DNA of 36,607 nt from a virus: positions 1-36,607 of IMG/VR virus record IMGVR_UViG_3300042328_000216; one strand, 5' to 3'. The position numbers and the translations under genes are program-made. The notes under the pieces were generated by a model. That model was not told where the DNA came from, did not search any database, and saw only the letters and a program-made list of their open reading frames with translations. This document shows, in pieces, positions 1-7,296 of the stretch (the stretch's first letter is position 1; each line of letters starts with the position of its first letter).

Positions 1-77
1 GTTACTTGCTCAAACGGTTGTTTAGCTAAGATAGCTAAGATGCCATTCATTTCTTCTACGGTAAAGTTAAAGTTCAT
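1..77 (-). CDS. 5' part of the 52-aa protein gene (full copy at 36399-36557)
   Basis: The start codon is at 75-77 on the minus strand and the reading frame runs off the left edge. It is the same gene as the complete copy at 36399-36557, split here only by the window edge. GGAG lies upstream of the start. Confidence 0.8.
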   Translation of the reverse strand, partial: MNFNFTVEEMNGILAILAKQPFEQV

Positions 78-127
78 TTTAATCTCCTATACACTGCGAC
101 GACGACGTGATGTTTCTTCTACAGCAG
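1..127. repeat. Terminal overlap, copy 1 (circular contig)
   Basis: Bases 1-127 are identical to the last 127 bases of the window (36481-36607). The length 127 equals a common maximum assembler k-mer, so this is most simply the overlap of a circular assembly, not a biological terminal repeat. The repeat cuts through the 52-aa gene and the 3' end of the SSB-like gene, both intact when the circle is closed. Confidence 0.93.
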
Positions 128-731
128 GTGTAGCTTCTTCGGCTTCGTTCGTAGCCTCTTTAGCATCCATGCCAGTCCACTCAACGATGTCAAACACTGG
201 CGTAAAGATACGGCCATAGCTCTTATGTTGATAGTGTTCTTTTTTAAGTAGAATGACAGGCACTGGATTAGCTTGGTCTTTCTCTACTTGGTTTGCGATG
301 GCTACGGCCAGTGCTTGCACTGCACGTTTACCACCAACAGACGTTGTAGAGAAGCGGGCCTCTAAGCCTTTGTCTTCACCTGTTAGGCACTTCAATGAAA
401 GGCCGACTTGCGTTTCCCATCCGCGTTTAGCGGCTTGAGGTGCGCCTTCTAGCTCAGGTAATGGTTGTGATACAGATACCATTTTCTCGCCTAACACTTC
501 ACCGTCGCCCCAGGCAATAAAGCCGTGAACGAATGAGAAAGGGTTAACAGCCCAAGTAGAGTCGTCTTCGATTTCAGTTTGATCAGCACCGTATACCCAG
601 TGGCCAGTCTTATCCATTTTAAGGATTGCAACGCCAGCAGGTGACACGTCTTGCTCTAAAGCGCGAAGTGCAGTGCTTAATGATGCTACGGTTGGTAGAT
701 TTGCTTGATTGAAGTTTACTAGATTAGTCAT
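87..731 (-). CDS. Probable phage ssDNA-binding protein (by context)
   Basis: This is a 214-aa protein without an enzyme motif I can name. The central part has a run of aromatic and glycine residues (WAVNPFSFVHGFIAWGDGE, about residues 60-78), a KCLTGEDKG stretch and a C-terminal half ending in an acidic, low-complexity tail followed by a four-arginine cluster. Similar proteins sit next to DUF2800 nucleases and family A polymerases in many podophages, in the slot often filled by an ssDNA-binding protein (DUF2815 or gp2.5-like). It lies 11 bp downstream of the DUF2800 gene and upstream of the 52-aa gene and DNA polymerase, so it is part of the leftward replication operon. The SSB role is inferred from neighbourhood and acidic tail, not from a recognised fold. 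Confidence 0.6.
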   Translation of the reverse strand: MTNLVNFNQANLPTVASLSTALRALEQDVSPAGVAILKMDKTGHWVYGADQTEIEDDSTWAVNPFSFVHGFIAWGDGEVLGEKMVSVSQPLPELEGAPQAAKRGWETQVGLSLKCLTGEDKGLEARFSTTSVGGKRAVQALAVAIANQVEKDQANPVPVILLKKEHYQHKSYGRIFTPVFDIVEWTGMDAKEATNEAEEATPAVEETSRRRRSV

Positions 732-742
732 TTTAATTTCCT

Positions 743-1867
743 TTAGATTATTTTACTAAGGGCAGCGGTCAATTGCTGTCCAATTTGCAACAAAGCTGGG
801 CGAGGGTCATCCTCGTTTGCCAGCGTACTACCTGAACTAATGGCGACGACTGTACCCTCCGGTAGCGTGAGGCCGTGTTTTTTAAGCACCTTCTCAGCCT
901 TGGCCGGAGAGATTAAAGCTGTCTCCACTATCTCAGATTCTTTCAGGTCTTTGAGGAGTGCAGCCTTAGCGTCATCCTCATTAACCCATTGTCTTGTAGC
1001 GCGTTTAGCGACTAGTTTAAAGCCTGGCACAGGTTTGCCTGTCTCCAGTAGTTGAAATGCCAGCGCACGTAGATCGGTAATCCACTGCTCTAATATGTCA
1101 GCATTGTGTAAGTATACACCGATTTGTTCGACAGGCAACGCGTCGAGTTTTGTGTGCAGCGCACGGTCAACAGCGCCCGTCATCTGTGGGCAGATAGGTT
1201 TGGCCGCACACCAACGGCAATGTTCACCCACGTTTAACTTAGCGTTAGGTGACTCAGCTAGGCGCACCGCAGACGCTAAGTCCTGCTCAAACTTCTTAAT
1301 GCGTTCAGGGTTTGTCGTCCAGCGTTTAACGGCAGGCGGTTGAACAATAACCATCTCTATATTAGTGACGCCTTCAAACACCCACGCTACCTCTTTAGTT
1401 CGCATGGCCGCTGCCGCGTAGAACATAAGCTGTGGGTTTTCTTCTACCTCAACGGCTACGCCATCGCCGAACTTCCAGTCTACTACATAGGCAGTGTCAC
1501 CGATGCGGCCAAGGAAGTCAGTCGATCCGAACACGTCAGGCAGGAAGTCACCAAAGCCTACGCGTGTCTCGACTGCATACTCCATTTGTTTGTCAGGGTC
1601 GATTGCATCAAGCGCAGCCAAGGCAGGCTTAATCTTGTCGTCTATTAGTTCTTGCGTTAGCACTTGGGATTCGTATGTGGTGCCAAGGTAATGCTCAGGG
1701 GCAAAGCCTTTGTCTAATACGTCTGCAATCACATTATGTAGCAACGTGCCTACATCGGCGTATTTACTGGAAGGGCGTGGTGGCATCTTGTCGCATAGCG
1801 CCACAGAGCCAGGGCATGAGATAACACGTTTGGCGGTTGAGCCGCCGACTACGGATGAATGTTTCAT
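743..1867 (-). CDS. DUF2800 PD-(D/E)XK nuclease, Cas4/RecB-like
   Basis: This 374-aa protein has the layout of DUF2800 phage nucleases. A GTLLH motif (His44), GSTDF (Asp117), a VVDWK motif (Asp130, Lys132) and a QLMFY motif (Gln146, Tyr150) make up a RecB-type nuclease core. One early cysteine (Cys18) and a late C-x2-C-x5-C group (Cys216, Cys219, Cys225) match the split four-cysteine iron-sulfur arrangement of Cas4 and AddB. The likely role is DNA end processing or recombination during replication. It is the first gene of the leftward replication operon, with AAGGA before the ATG and a TTGACA promoter about 40 bp upstream. Family assignment is firm; substrate is inferred. Confidence 0.88.
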   Translation of the reverse strand: MKHSSVVGGSTAKRVISCPGSVALCDKMPPRPSSKYADVGTLLHNVIADVLDKGFAPEHYLGTTYESQVLTQELIDDKIKPALAALDAIDPDKQMEYAVETRVGFGDFLPDVFGSTDFLGRIGDTAYVVDWKFGDGVAVEVEENPQLMFYAAAAMRTKEVAWVFEGVTNIEMVIVQPPAVKRWTTNPERIKKFEQDLASAVRLAESPNAKLNVGEHCRWCAAKPICPQMTGAVDRALHTKLDALPVEQIGVYLHNADILEQWITDLRALAFQLLETGKPVPGFKLVAKRATRQWVNEDDAKAALLKDLKESEIVETALISPAKAEKVLKKHGLTLPEGTVVAISSGSTLANEDDPRPALLQIGQQLTAALSKII

Positions 1868-1899
1868 TTACTGTCCTTTAGATTACCTATTGAGATTGC

Positions 1900-1929
1900 A
1901 TTTTAGCATTTAAAAATAAATGTTGTCAA
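1900..1929 (-). promoter_or_regulatory. Sigma70-like promoter for the leftward replication operon
   Basis: On the minus strand TTGACA (1929-1924) is followed by an 18-bp spacer and TAAAAT (1905-1900). This is a perfect -35 and a 5/6 match to the -10 box. It points at the DUF2800 gene whose ATG is at 1867. Its -35 overlaps the -35 of the opposite promoter. Confidence 0.75.
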
Positions 1930-1952
1930 TATATTTTTTATTGTGTTATTAT
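1923..1952 (+). promoter_or_regulatory. Sigma70-like promoter for the rightward early operon
   Basis: TTGTCA (1923-1928), an 18-bp spacer and TATTAT (1947-1952) are 5/6 matches each to the consensus. Transcription would start near 1959, giving a leader of about 18 nt that carries GGGAG (1966-1970) before the ATG at 1977. Confidence 0.75.
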
Positions 1953-1976
1953 TTAAATCATCAACGGGAGATAAGC

Positions 1977-2270
1977 ATGTTAGAAAAACAAGTTGAAGCC
2001 TACTTTAAGAAGGTAGTAGAGCAGTTAGGCGGTAAAAGCTACAAGTTTACAAGCCCAGCACATCGGGGCGTAGCGGATCGAGTAGCGTGTTTACCTAATG
2101 GTGACACATGGTTTGTGGAAATAAAAACAGATGGCGGTAAGTTGTCCGAACTGCAAAAAGTATTTGCAATAGAGGTTACACGCCTTAATCAGAAGTACGC
2201 ATGTTTATGGAATAAGGAAGACATTGATGACTGGGCTAAAGCTACGTCCCTACCAAGAAGTCGCGGCTGA
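1977..2270 (+). CDS. VRR-NUC family nuclease
   Basis: This 97-aa protein has the compact VRR-NUC form of the PD-(D/E)XK fold: GVADRV (Asp34), then WFVEIKTDGG with Glu48 and Lys50, then a downstream Gln60. The family cleaves or trims branched DNA; in phages it usually sits beside an SNF2-like helicase, as here. The open frame extends upstream to 1920, but the ATG at 1977 is preferred because GGGAG lies 6 nt upstream and the promoter occupies the earlier part. It overlaps the helicase gene by 44 bp, which suggests translational coupling. Confidence 0.88.
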   Translation: MLEKQVEAYFKKVVEQLGGKSYKFTSPAHRGVADRVACLPNGDTWFVEIKTDGGKLSELQKVFAIEVTRLNQKYACLWNKEDIDDWAKATSLPRSRG

Positions 2271-3534
2271 CTTTATATACGAGCATGACCGTGCCATGAT
2301 ACTTGCGCCTGTGGGCGCAGGTAAGACGGCCATCACGCTCACTGCGATGCAGGACGCTATCGAGGCAGGGCTTGTTAAGCGCTTCCTAGTGGTTGCGCCT
2401 AAGCGTGTCTGCACTGACGTGTGGCCCGTCGAGCAACCTAAGTGGGCGCCACGCCTGTCACTTGTAGTGGCAGTAGGCACACAGAAGCAGCGCCAAGATG
2501 CGTTCAAGACCGACGCCAATGTAGTGGTGACGAACTACGACAGCCTGCAATCGCTGGAGACATTGAAGGGCTTTGATGCCGTGGTGTTTGACGAGCTGAC
2601 TAGGCTAAAAAATCCTACAGGCAAACGTTTTAAGGCTATCGCCAAGCTGATGGACAAGATAACAATACGCTGGGGCTTGACCGGATCGTTTACCAGCAAC
2701 GGCTTAGAGGATGTATTTGGCCAGTGCAAGATAGTAGACCAAACCTTGTTAGGCCGTAGCAAAGGCGCGTTCTTACAGCAACACTTTGTGCTACTGAACA
2801 AAGACTTTAATGACTGGAAGCCTCGCCCTGACGCGCTTAAGACCGTGATGCAGATTATTAAGCCTGCCACGTATGTGTTAGAGGCTGGCGAATACAGCGA
2901 CAAGTTACCGCCATGTCACACGGTAGAAGTGCGGTGCGAGTTGCCTAACCGACAAGAGTACGAACACTTTAAGAAGACGTTTGTCATGGAGCTAGACGGC
3001 AAAACATTGACCGCCGTTAACGCTGCCGTGCTGACGTCCAAGCTACAGCAGTTGGCGTCAGGTTTTATCTACGACACCGAAGACAGCAGCGAGACTAAAT
3101 GGTTGAGCTTTCATAAGTTCGACATGCTAGAAGACTTACTGGACGAGAACCAACACGACAACACTATCGTGGTGTACAACTTTCAGGCGGAACTTAAAAA
3201 GCTAAGACAGCGCTTCCCTAAAGCCGTGACAATAGACGAGCCTGACGCCATCAAGCGTTGGAATAACGGTGAGATTGAGCTGTTACTGATACACCCTAAG
3301 TCAGCGGGTCACGGTCTGAACTTACAACACGGCGGATGTAAGATAGTGTTCTTCTCACTGCCGTGGAGCTTAGAGCTGTATGAACAAACCATAGGCCGTC
3401 TGCATCGCAGTGGCCAAGCGCATGATGTGTGGTGCTACATACTGTTGGCTAACAAGACAGTAGACGAACGTATTTGGGCGGCCTTGCATGACAAGCGGGC
3501 TATTTCCGATGTTGCAATGGAGGAGTTGAAATGA
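2227..3534 (+). CDS. SNF2-family DNA helicase/translocase
   Basis: This 435-aa superfamily 2 ATPase has LRPYQ near the N-terminus (Q motif), the Walker A GAGKT at residues 30-34, the Walker B VVFDEL at 119-124, TGSF motif III, and a C-terminal RecA-like half with SAGHGLNLQ and IGRLHRSGQ (starting near residue 389; arginines 391 and 394 of motif VI). Such phage helicases are thought to work with the neighbouring VRR-NUC nuclease on replication or recombination intermediates. An in-frame TTG lies one codon upstream, but the ATG at 2227 is better spaced from AAGGAAG at 2214-2220. The stop overlaps the next start as ATGA. Confidence 0.92.
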   Translation: MTGLKLRPYQEVAADFIYEHDRAMILAPVGAGKTAITLTAMQDAIEAGLVKRFLVVAPKRVCTDVWPVEQPKWAPRLSLVVAVGTQKQRQDAFKTDANVVVTNYDSLQSLETLKGFDAVVFDELTRLKNPTGKRFKAIAKLMDKITIRWGLTGSFTSNGLEDVFGQCKIVDQTLLGRSKGAFLQQHFVLLNKDFNDWKPRPDALKTVMQIIKPATYVLEAGEYSDKLPPCHTVEVRCELPNRQEYEHFKKTFVMELDGKTLTAVNAAVLTSKLQQLASGFIYDTEDSSETKWLSFHKFDMLEDLLDENQHDNTIVVYNFQAELKKLRQRFPKAVTIDEPDAIKRWNNGEIELLLIHPKSAGHGLNLQHGGCKIVFFSLPWSLELYEQTIGRLHRSGQAHDVWCYILLANKTVDERIWAALHDKRAISDVAMEELK

Positions 3535-3740
3535 AAAGTAAGATTTCACAACGACACGACTTTGAGCCTTTTAAAATACCCCTTGGAGAAAAATACAGGT
3601 TATTTTGTTGTGATTGCGGGCTAGTACATGATGTTGTTTTTATACTGCATGAAGACGAGTTATGGATGACGGCTGCGCGTAATAGCCGATCAACAGGGCA
3701 AAGACGCAGGCAATTAAAGGAGGAGATGAAATGTTCATAG
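3531..3740 (+). CDS. Small conserved phage protein with a Cys pair
   Basis: This 69-aa protein starts inside the helicase stop codon (ATGA overlap). It has a FCCDCGLVHD stretch that resembles half of a zinc knuckle and a C-terminal NSRSTGQRRRQ motif. Proteins with this pattern (CDCGLxH, later RNxRxT..RR) recur in phage early regions but have no known function. Strong coupling to the helicase gene supports real translation. Confidence 0.75.
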   Translation: MKSKISQRHDFEPFKIPLGEKYRLFCCDCGLVHDVVFILHEDELWMTAARNSRSTGQRRRQLKEEMKCS

Positions 3741-3922
3741 TAATGGCTGTACAAAGTGAAGCTAACCTTAAAATGCTTGGCGCCCCTACACCGGTAGAGT
3801 TAAAGTTTGCCAGTGGCATGATTGGGGTATTGCCTGTGTTTATGTCTCGTAAGGCTGCCGAAAGGTATTCTAAAAAGAAGTTTACTATAGTTGAAATAGG
3901 GGAGAAAAGTGATGCCATGTAA
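3731..3922 (+). CDS. Hypothetical early protein
   Basis: This 63-aa protein overlaps the previous gene by 10 bp and has AAAGGAGGAG just upstream, an excellent ribosome binding site. No domain is recognised. The C-terminal half is rich in lysine. The tight packing and the strong binding site support a real early gene. Confidence 0.65.
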   Translation: MFIVMAVQSEANLKMLGAPTPVELKFASGMIGVLPVFMSRKAAERYSKKKFTIVEIGEKSDAM

Positions 3923-4133
3923 TCAAGATTGTAATCAAGGCCGCAAGTGTGACTGCCAACCTGAAAGAAATGTAGATCGTGCAATGGTTGTGATATCGGT
4001 ATTGCTGATTCTGTGTTTGTTTTCCATTGGATTTGGGCTAATCAAACTAATCAATAGAAACAAAGGCCAGGAGTGTGCTGTGACTTTGCAATTTAAAGAC
4101 AGTAAGGCTACTTACATTGGTAAGACTGTTTGA
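3912..4133 (+). CDS. Small membrane protein with a cysteine-rich N-terminus
   Basis: This 73-aa protein begins with MPCNQDCNQGRKCDC, four cysteines in 15 residues, then one hydrophobic segment of about 22 residues (MVVISVLLILCLFSIGFGLI), then a short polar tail. A GTG lies one codon upstream, but the ATG at 3912 is preferred. AGGGGAG precedes the start. The topology suggests a single-pass inner membrane protein. Function is unknown. Confidence 0.6.
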   Translation: MPCNQDCNQGRKCDCQPERNVDRAMVVISVLLILCLFSIGFGLIKLINRNKGQECAVTLQFKDSKATYIGKTV

Positions 4134-4169
4134 TATATCACTTTTTTGCAATTAATTAAGGAGAACAAG

Positions 4170-4409
4170 ATGGCGGCACATAACGACATCACAGGCGACT
4201 TGATACAGAGCCGTGTAAACAGTAAAGAGTTTGAGGATAACTTTGATTTAATCTTTAGAAAGAAAGACCCTATCTGCAACATTTGCGGTAAAGGGTTAGC
4301 CTCAACAAAAGAGTGTGCATTTACGGGGTGCCCCCTTCACTGGGACGAACAAAGAATTGATGTTATTTCGGCCAACGGTAACGACGGCCTACATTACCAA
4401 GGAGAGTAG
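4170..4409 (+). CDS. Small putative zinc-binding protein
   Basis: This 79-aa protein has CNICGKGL followed by further cysteines and a histidine (KECAFTGCPLHW), a plausible four-ligand zinc finger. A clear AAGGAG lies 6 nt before the ATG at 4170; an upstream TTG frame extension is not needed. It belongs to the rightward early operon. Host-directed action is possible but only a guess. Confidence 0.65.
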   Translation: MAAHNDITGDLIQSRVNSKEFEDNFDLIFRKKDPICNICGKGLASTKECAFTGCPLHWDEQRIDVISANGNDGLHYQGE

Positions 4410-4410
4410 G

Positions 4411-4605
4411 ATGGAAAGACTAAACTGGCGTTCACTGAACGCTATCATTAACGACAAGACAGAGGAAGAAGTGCTGGAGTTGCTAAACCATGAGCGACAG
4501 ACCGAGCGCCGTATTTCAATGTTACAACGATTACATCAACGCTACACCATCTTACGCGCTGCGCGTGAGCGTGTGGAAATAATTAAGGAGGCAGTACGAC
4601 CATGA
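4411..4605 (+). CDS. Hypothetical helical protein
   Basis: This 64-aa charged protein is predicted mostly helical by eye (NHERQTERRISMLQRLHQR region). The ATG at 4411 has GGAGAG upstream and begins one base after the previous stop. No family is recognised. Confidence 0.6.
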   Translation: MERLNWRSLNAIINDKTEEEVLELLNHERQTERRISMLQRLHQRYTILRAARERVEIIKEAVRP

Positions 4606-4736
4606 ACAACTATCGTGAAGTTTGGGATAGGCAAAATTACAAGTTTACTAACGTAGACGCAACACCTTGGCTACCGATTGAGGAATTTGAGCCAGTCGGC
4701 TTTTGGACTAGGGTTTGGATGTGGGTGACAAAATGA
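4602..4736 (+). CDS. Small hypothetical protein, Trp-rich
   Basis: This 44-aa protein overlaps the previous gene by 4 bp (ATGA type) and has AAGGAGG upstream. It is rich in tryptophan, ending FWTRVWMWVTK. The stop overlaps the next ATG. Function is unknown; translation is likely because of the overlaps on both sides. Confidence 0.6.
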   Translation: MNNYREVWDRQNYKFTNVDATPWLPIEEFEPVGFWTRVWMWVTK

Positions 4737-4954
4737 TATACACAATCAATCTATACGGCATCGAGCTAGACGTGTACGCAGACATTACGCGTTACTCAGA
4801 TGGGTTTGGCACTGGCGACAGCCCTGACGACGTTGATGTAGAAATCCTGTCAATAGAACTGCCGGACTCTACGCAAGACATATCAAATTTGTTATCAGAC
4901 GACACGCTGATCCGCGTCGAAGACTTAGTATTGGAGGTAGCTAACAATGAGTGA
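4733..4954 (+). CDS. Hypothetical acidic early protein
   Basis: This 73-aa protein is strongly acidic (GTGDSPDDVDVEIL). A longer form from 4715 is possible, but the ATG at 4733 overlaps the previous stop as ATGA. Acidic small proteins of this type (VxVxAxIxRxSxGFGTGDSP pattern) are common in phage early operons; function is unknown. Confidence 0.65.
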   Translation: MIYTINLYGIELDVYADITRYSDGFGTGDSPDDVDVEILSIELPDSTQDISNLLSDDTLIRVEDLVLEVANNE

Positions 4955-5234
4955 TGGAATGACAGAGATGTTAAAAGATGAAGACTGGCTTGAAGAAGTT
5001 GCTGAAGCAGAAAATATGCGACTTACTAATGCCTTAGACAATCAAGTGGGCGGGTCGCATTACGCTGAGATGACTATTCAACCAGCAGAGTTTATAGTCT
5101 TTAACGAAATTGGTTTTCTTGAAGGCAACGTCATAAAATATATTTGCCGTCATCAAAATAAGAACGGTGCCGAAGACATTAAAAAAGCCATTCATTATTG
5201 CGAACTGCTTTTACAATTAAAATACGGAGATTAA
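4947..5234 (+). CDS. DUF3310 family protein
   Basis: This 95-aa protein carries the DUF3310 signature: VGGSHY (about residues 34-39), MTIQPAEFI, then NVIKYICRH and DIKKAIHYCELLL. In phages such proteins are sometimes called nucleotide kinase-like, but no ATP-binding loop is visible and the biochemical role is not established. It overlaps the previous gene by 8 bp and has GGAGG upstream. Confidence 0.85.
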   Translation: MSDGMTEMLKDEDWLEEVAEAENMRLTNALDNQVGGSHYAEMTIQPAEFIVFNEIGFLEGNVIKYICRHQNKNGAEDIKKAIHYCELLLQLKYGD

Positions 5235-5235
5235 C

Positions 5236-5400
5236 ATGACTGAAAAAATGACATTACCAAAATGGTTATGGTGGAACAAAGGCGAATGTATAGTTGAAAT
5301 TCTATCTCGCGGTCATTTTCCGACCACGGCTATGGTAAAATTGCCGTCCGACAAAAAAATAGAGATAGAAATACATGAATTACGAATTGAACATACTTGA
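5236..5400 (+). CDS. Small hypothetical protein
   Basis: This 54-aa protein starts one base after the DUF3310 stop, with GGAG upstream. It has a short Trp cluster (PKWLWWNKG) and an alternating charged C-terminus. It was too short to stand out by length alone. No function is recognised. Confidence 0.55.
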   Translation: MTEKMTLPKWLWWNKGECIVEILSRGHFPTTAMVKLPSDKKIEIEIHELRIEHT

Positions 5401-5572
5401 ATACGTGATTTGCTACTTTCCTGCGTTTTTGACAGGTTTTTGTACATGCGTGGCTATCAGTGCATTACCACCTTATCAATCGTCTGTTATACAGCGATTG
5501 GTGAGGTCGTTTTTTAGCTTTACCCGTCAAATTTGTCGGTTTCGACGTACATTGCTAAATCATCACCAGTAA
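5375..5572 (+). CDS. Possible small membrane protein, end of early operon
   Basis: This 65-aa frame has one hydrophobic segment near residues 9-30 (YVICYFPAFLTGFCTCVAIS) and a basic C-terminus. It overlaps the previous gene by 26 bp and runs 53 bp into the oppositely oriented gene at 5520-5693. The ribosome binding site is weak. It may be real, but the antisense overlap lowers confidence. Confidence 0.4.
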   Translation: MNYELNILEYVICYFPAFLTGFCTCVAISALPPYQSSVIQRLVRSFFSFTRQICRFRRTLLNHHQ

Positions 5573-5693
5573 ATTCAATTCTACCCATGCTAGTGGTGAT
5601 GACAATGATTTCGTTGTCGTAGTCCACTTCAATTTCATCGATAGACTGACCTAACAAGTCGTAACAGATTTCTTCCGGTGTACGTTTAGCCAT
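5520..5693 (-). CDS. Small acidic protein at the end of the late operon
   Basis: This 57-aa protein begins MAKRTPEEICYDLL and is acidic throughout. It starts 2 bp after the stop of the metallophosphoesterase gene, with GAGGTAGGT as the likely ribosome binding site. It is the last gene of the 23-kb leftward late operon and converges on the early operon. Function unknown. Confidence 0.55.
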   Translation of the reverse strand: MAKRTPEEICYDLLGQSIDEIEVDYDNEIIVITTSMGRIEFTGDDLAMYVETDKFDG

Positions 5694-5695
5694 AC

Positions 5696-6850
5696 CTACC
5701 TCAACATATCAGAGTTAATTGTTAACCGGCTGACTTCACCGTAGCGGCGATCATAACTTATTACCTTAGCATCTCGGCCTGATAGCCAACCGCCCCTGGC
5801 AGAATACGCATCACCTGGTGCTAGTGTACGATGCTGTTCAACTATCATCAAGTTGTTTTCTTTAATATCGATAGAATGGTAATGGCCCATGTGAGCGTAG
5901 GCATACTTAGTCCTGCCGAACATTTCCCTGAACTGGCCAGCAAATACTTCTGATACGTTTGCGACCTTACGCTTGTGGCCGTGGTGAAAGAACAGCGCTA
6001 CGATACCAAACTCATACGCATTGTACGGGTTAGGCGACTTGTCCACGGTAACGCGTGGCTCGTTCTCGTATAGCACACTGAACCACTCGCGCAGCCATAT
6101 CTGACTGACCGGATCGTGGTTAGCGTCAGCCATAATAATGTGTAGCTTTTGGTGCTTGGCTAACAGCATGTCTATTATCGTGCGTAATACACGTATCGCA
6201 GACCGGACTAACTTAGCAAAGCGCGTGTCCACGTCGAGCAGATGTTTAGACGCAGGCGTTACAGCGTCCATACCGTCGAAGTGTAAGAAGTCCGATAGTT
6301 GTGCGAACACAGCCGTGTCTGCGTTAGGTGACTGAGCGATGGCCTGCTCCATCCACTTGACGACTAGCTGTTCAGCAATGGCCACGTCCCAGTTCTCACC
6401 AGTCTCCTCGTCCCACGATAGCATGCCCAAGTGGTAATCGGTTATAACGTAGCAGTTTAATAGGTTGTCATTAGACAGCGGTGGCGCTGGTAGTGCAGTC
6501 AGCCGAGGGATGTCTTCTTTCATGGCGTCAATCGACTGACGCATTATTTCCTGTAGCTTAGTGTCCTCAATGCGTGTCTTAACCCATTGTATTTTAGCTA
6601 CGCCATCTTTATAAAGCGTTGACGTACCGCGCACCACAAAGGGGTCGGGTACTATGTGAACCATATCATTTTGGGGAGCGTAACCGCGAATGGCGGCTTT
6701 GCGTTTTACACGGTCAAGACCGTTTTGAATGGTGCCTGCCGTAATCTGTAATCTTTCGGCGGCTTTTCTTAATGAACCGTATTTGTTTACAGCATCAATA
6801 AATTCAATTTGCCTATCCGTGCCAAACTGCTTTAAATCTTCGCTAATCAT
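5696..6850 (-). CDS. Calcineurin-like metallophosphoesterase with N-terminal HTH
   Basis: This 384-aa protein starts with a helix-turn-helix-like segment (about residues 14-50, SLRKAAERLQITAGTIQNGL), which would bind DNA. The rest has the metallophosphoesterase motif series: ITDYH (Asp138, His140), LSDFLHF (Asp187), ADANHD (Asn244, His245), FFHHGHK (about 288-293) and MGHYHS (His323, His325). These residues hold a dimetal centre that hydrolyses phosphoester bonds. Phage homologues are often named DNA exonuclease or phosphoesterase. Its ATG overlaps the spanin-like gene stop (ATGA). A nuclease role late in infection is inferred. Confidence 0.85.
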   Translation of the reverse strand: MISEDLKQFGTDRQIEFIDAVNKYGSLRKAAERLQITAGTIQNGLDRVKRKAAIRGYAPQNDMVHIVPDPFVVRGTSTLYKDGVAKIQWVKTRIEDTKLQEIMRQSIDAMKEDIPRLTALPAPPLSNDNLLNCYVITDYHLGMLSWDEETGENWDVAIAEQLVVKWMEQAIAQSPNADTAVFAQLSDFLHFDGMDAVTPASKHLLDVDTRFAKLVRSAIRVLRTIIDMLLAKHQKLHIIMADANHDPVSQIWLREWFSVLYENEPRVTVDKSPNPYNAYEFGIVALFFHHGHKRKVANVSEVFAGQFREMFGRTKYAYAHMGHYHSIDIKENNLMIVEQHRTLAPGDAYSARGGWLSGRDAKVISYDRRYGEVSRLTINSDMLR

Positions 6851-7032
6851 TTGCGTTCCAGTTCAAGGATGTAAACGCCCAACTTAGCGGCGTTGTCCTT
6901 ATCTAAGCAAATGCCACCGTCAGCTTGCTTTTGTATCGTCAGGTGTGGTTTTGTCGGCTGGAGTGTTTGCTGGGTTTGACACGCTGTCAAAATGAGCAGC
7001 GTACCAATCAGCAGGGTTTTCTTCGAGTGCAT
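6847..7032 (-). CDS. Rz1-like outer-membrane spanin lipoprotein
   Basis: This 61-aa protein has a lipoprotein signal: basic N-region (HSKK), hydrophobic core TLLIGTLLIL and lipobox L-T-A-C with Cys18. About half of the gene lies in another frame of the putative inner spanin gene (113-bp overlap), as in classic Rz/Rz1 pairs. AAAGG lies 7 nt upstream of the ATG. The mature part has little proline beyond one, unlike lambda Rz1. The position after endolysin and holin supports a role in outer membrane disruption. Confidence 0.72.
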   Translation of the reverse strand: MHSKKTLLIGTLLILTACQTQQTLQPTKPHLTIQKQADGGICLDKDNAAKLGVYILELERK

Positions 7033-7126
7033 CGCGCAACCTTTGGGCTTTCGCCTGTTCTCTTGCCACAGCCCACTTAACTACTAAAAGTAGTAAGCGG
7101 TCTATGATAGCAAGAATAGCGGTCAT
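6920..7126 (-). CDS. Putative inner-membrane spanin (Rz-like)
   Basis: This 68-aa protein has one N-terminal membrane segment (about residues 2-20, AILAIIDRLLLLVVKWAVA) followed by a charged, helical stretch (AREQAKAQRLRDALEEN). The topology is that of an i-spanin, though it is shorter than most. The ATG at 7126 overlaps the holin stop (TAATG), so this start is preferred over an in-frame start at 7255. Overlap with the lipoprotein gene in another frame supports a spanin pair. Confidence 0.62.
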   Translation of the reverse strand: MTAILAIIDRLLLLVVKWAVAREQAKAQRLRDALEENPADWYAAHFDSVSNPANTPADKTTPDDTKAS

Positions 7127-7296
7127 TACTTTTTGTCCGCTGTGAATACACCTAACGTACCGATGGCGGCTAGACCTAAGGCTACAATCGCCTCGCCTTG
7201 CGCTGGAGATAGCGTTACGCCAATGGCGGTTAGTAGCGCTACGATACCGCGCCATGTAGATGCTTCTTTAAGTCGTTCAATTAGATATGCTTTCAT
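7126..7296 (-). CDS. Putative small holin
   Basis: This 56-aa protein has an amphipathic N-terminus (MKAYLIERLKEAS), a first hydrophobic segment (WRGIVALLTAIGVTL), a short turn (SPAQGE) and a second (AIVALGLAAIGTLGVF), ending with a charged ADKK tail. This two-helix hairpin topology fits a class II holin. AAGGGG precedes the ATG, which overlaps the endolysin stop as ATGA; its stop overlaps the spanin-like start. It was too short to be flagged by length. Holin is inferred from topology and cassette position. Confidence 0.68.
   Translation of the reverse strand: MKAYLIERLKEASTWRGIVALLTAIGVTLSPAQGEAIVALGLAAIGTLGVFTADKK

Noticed and set aside
1-127. Biological direct terminal repeat
   Set aside because: It cuts two genes, has exactly the size of a common assembly k-mer, and the P22-type terminase suggests headful packaging without fixed repeats.
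1340-1648. 102-aa plus-strand frame
   Set aside because: Antisense to the DUF2800 nuclease gene, whose motifs are complete; no binding site.
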